NCBI RefSeq assembly: GCF_030269925.1
Contig: NC_085112.1
Coordinates: 6,945,501 to 7,009,500, forward strand
Direction of reading: 5' to 3'
DNA: 64,000 bases
Origin: Bombyx mori
Taxonomy: Eukaryota > Arthropoda > Insecta > Lepidoptera > Bombycidae
Part shown: positions 62,777-64,000 of the stretch, in pieces
How the letters are laid out: every line of letters begins with the position of its first letter
Position numbering within the stretch: position 1 is the stretch's first letter
The notes under the pieces: generated by a model
What the model was told of the DNA's origin: nothing
What the model saw: the letters and a program-made list of their open reading frames with translations, nothing else
Database searches by the model: none
Program-made: the position numbers and the translations under genes

Positions 62777-63964
62777 CCGGTAAAATGGGGCGATTAGGGA
62801 TTGAGAGGCGAATCGGGAAAAAACCGGGAAAATCTTTCGACGCTCAATATAAGTTTTATATTCGTTGCAAAATCTTCCATTTTTTGTAGTTTAATAGTAG
62901 AATGTTGAAAGTTCACAAAACAATTCTGAATATGCATGATAATACCTGCTAACTTATGAAAAATCGCGTTTCAAATTAACTTCCTGTGGTGGTAATTATT
63001 TTAGTGCTAGAAACTTTGCTCTCTTTTATTTATTTGATAATAATAGAAGACGACTATGCTTTATAAACGTTATTTAGTGTTTGAACCAGCATATATATTA
63101 AAGGTAAGCCTCAGTTGTTATTGGTTTTAATGTATTTGATTAAATAAAAATACATGTAAAAATCTGTTGTTTTTGGGGATATTGGGGACGTCTTAGGTAC
63201 AAATAACAACGAGAAAGGGGTCAATTGGGATGAGAATACGTGAAATGGAAACGACCTAAGTATAAATAGGTACAGGTTTGTAGGGTTGTCTATGTAGTTA
63301 TAACAATATTTTTTAAATTTGTTGGTAAAAATCTGGTTTATTCGAAGCGAAATTGGGAATAAGTCTTTAGTTGAAATAGATAAGCAATTTAATATAAGTA
63401 AGTCGATTTTGCAGAGACATGTAACAAGATCAATGAAATCTCAAGGTGGACAAAAATGTCTAAGTAATATATTTAATATTTGAATAATAAATATTTAATA
63501 TTTGTTCAGAGTGGGGGTATTCATCTGATTAATCCATGGAATAACCGACACACCTAATCTCTTAACCCAGATAGAAATATCAGCACTGTCGATTGCACCT
63601 ATAATTGAGGTGATGTCTGCCATGTACTTTTGTCAGTTTTTCAATTTTTTTTATTGATGATCACTTTGTTGGTGCAACTAAATAAATAAATAAATTAAAA
63701 CTATATATAAAATAAAAGTAGTGCCAACCCTAGCAAATTTCTCATTTCGTCCCAATTAACCGCAATTTTCGGGTAAATAGGGATTACACCTATTTTTGCA
63801 TTTTTTGCTTAAACTGGAATGCTAGTTGCATAATTTTAAATTAGACAACAAAGATGCCCCCAAGACTCAATCATTTTGATCCTGATATAGCATTATATAC
63901 ATCAACAACTACCTTAAAATTGCTCATAAAGTTGGAATTTGTCCCTAATCGCCCCATTTTACGG
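62777..63964. mobile_element. pogo-like DNA transposon, 1188 bp, TA-flanked
   Basis: TA at both ends (62775-62776 and 63965-63966). The left end CCGGTAAAATGGGGCGATTA and right end TAATCGCCCCATTTTACGG are near-perfect inverted repeats of about 24 bp. Inside, 63346-63460 on the plus strand encodes a helix-turn-helix-like piece (SEIGNKSLVEIDKQFNISKS, then HVTRSMKSQGGQ) reminiscent of pogo/Tigger N-termini. No intact transposase. Confidence 0.65.
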
Positions 63965-64000
63965 TACGTATAGAACAATATGTCGTGTCCCTACTATATA

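Noticed and set aside
63346..63460. A functional transposase gene in the pogo-like element
   Set aside because: Only a short helix-turn-helix-like piece is readable; no DDE catalytic region or long ORF follows.

Overview
The window is eukaryotic, intron-rich and AT-rich, and is most likely from a silkmoth (Bombyx). The main evidence is nine copies of a tRNA-headed SINE that I recognise as Bm1-like, lepidopteran-style non-LTR elements (CR1/Jockey-like, RTE-like and an R1-like scrap) and mariner remnants. I assembled three spliced genes by hand from splice sites, codon phase and family motifs. No BLAST, HMM or RNA evidence was available, so family names rest on motif recognition.

Layout. (1) 115-25938, minus: a four-exon secreted chitin-binding (CPAP1-type) cuticle protein of 194 aa. 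Its introns are large; the 17.9 kb second intron holds an intact two-ORF LINE (about 10.9-15.7 kb) and a full-length RTE element (18307-21391) with an exact 11-bp target duplication and one in-frame stop. (2) 25939-30975: intergenic, with RTE-like and R1-like fragments. (3) 30976-48827, plus: a 22-exon gene whose exons join in frame to 1700 residues with RING, two B-boxes, a probable coiled coil and five Tudor-type domains. This is the architecture of Qin/Kumo (insects) and RNF17/TDRD4 (vertebrates), piRNA-pathway scaffolds. (4) 48930-51999: intergenic, mostly one 5'-truncated LINE. (5) 52000-58731, minus: a five-exon, 266-aa secreted protein of the cyclase / KynB-type kynurenine formamidase fold, with mariner and LINE debris in its introns. 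(6) 58732-64000: no convincing gene; SINEs, a pogo-like inverted-repeat element, two perfect hairpins and two promoter-like patches.

The three genes have no obvious shared function. The main biological interest is that a transposon-silencing gene (qin-like) carries many transposon insertions in its own introns: a solo LTR starting 65 bp after a splice donor, an RTE fragment with a 20-bp target duplication, a pogo-like element, a foldback element, and Bm1 copies, one of them split by another element. One of its Tudor exons (42966-43138) is about 75% GC, in sharp contrast to the AT-rich surroundings.
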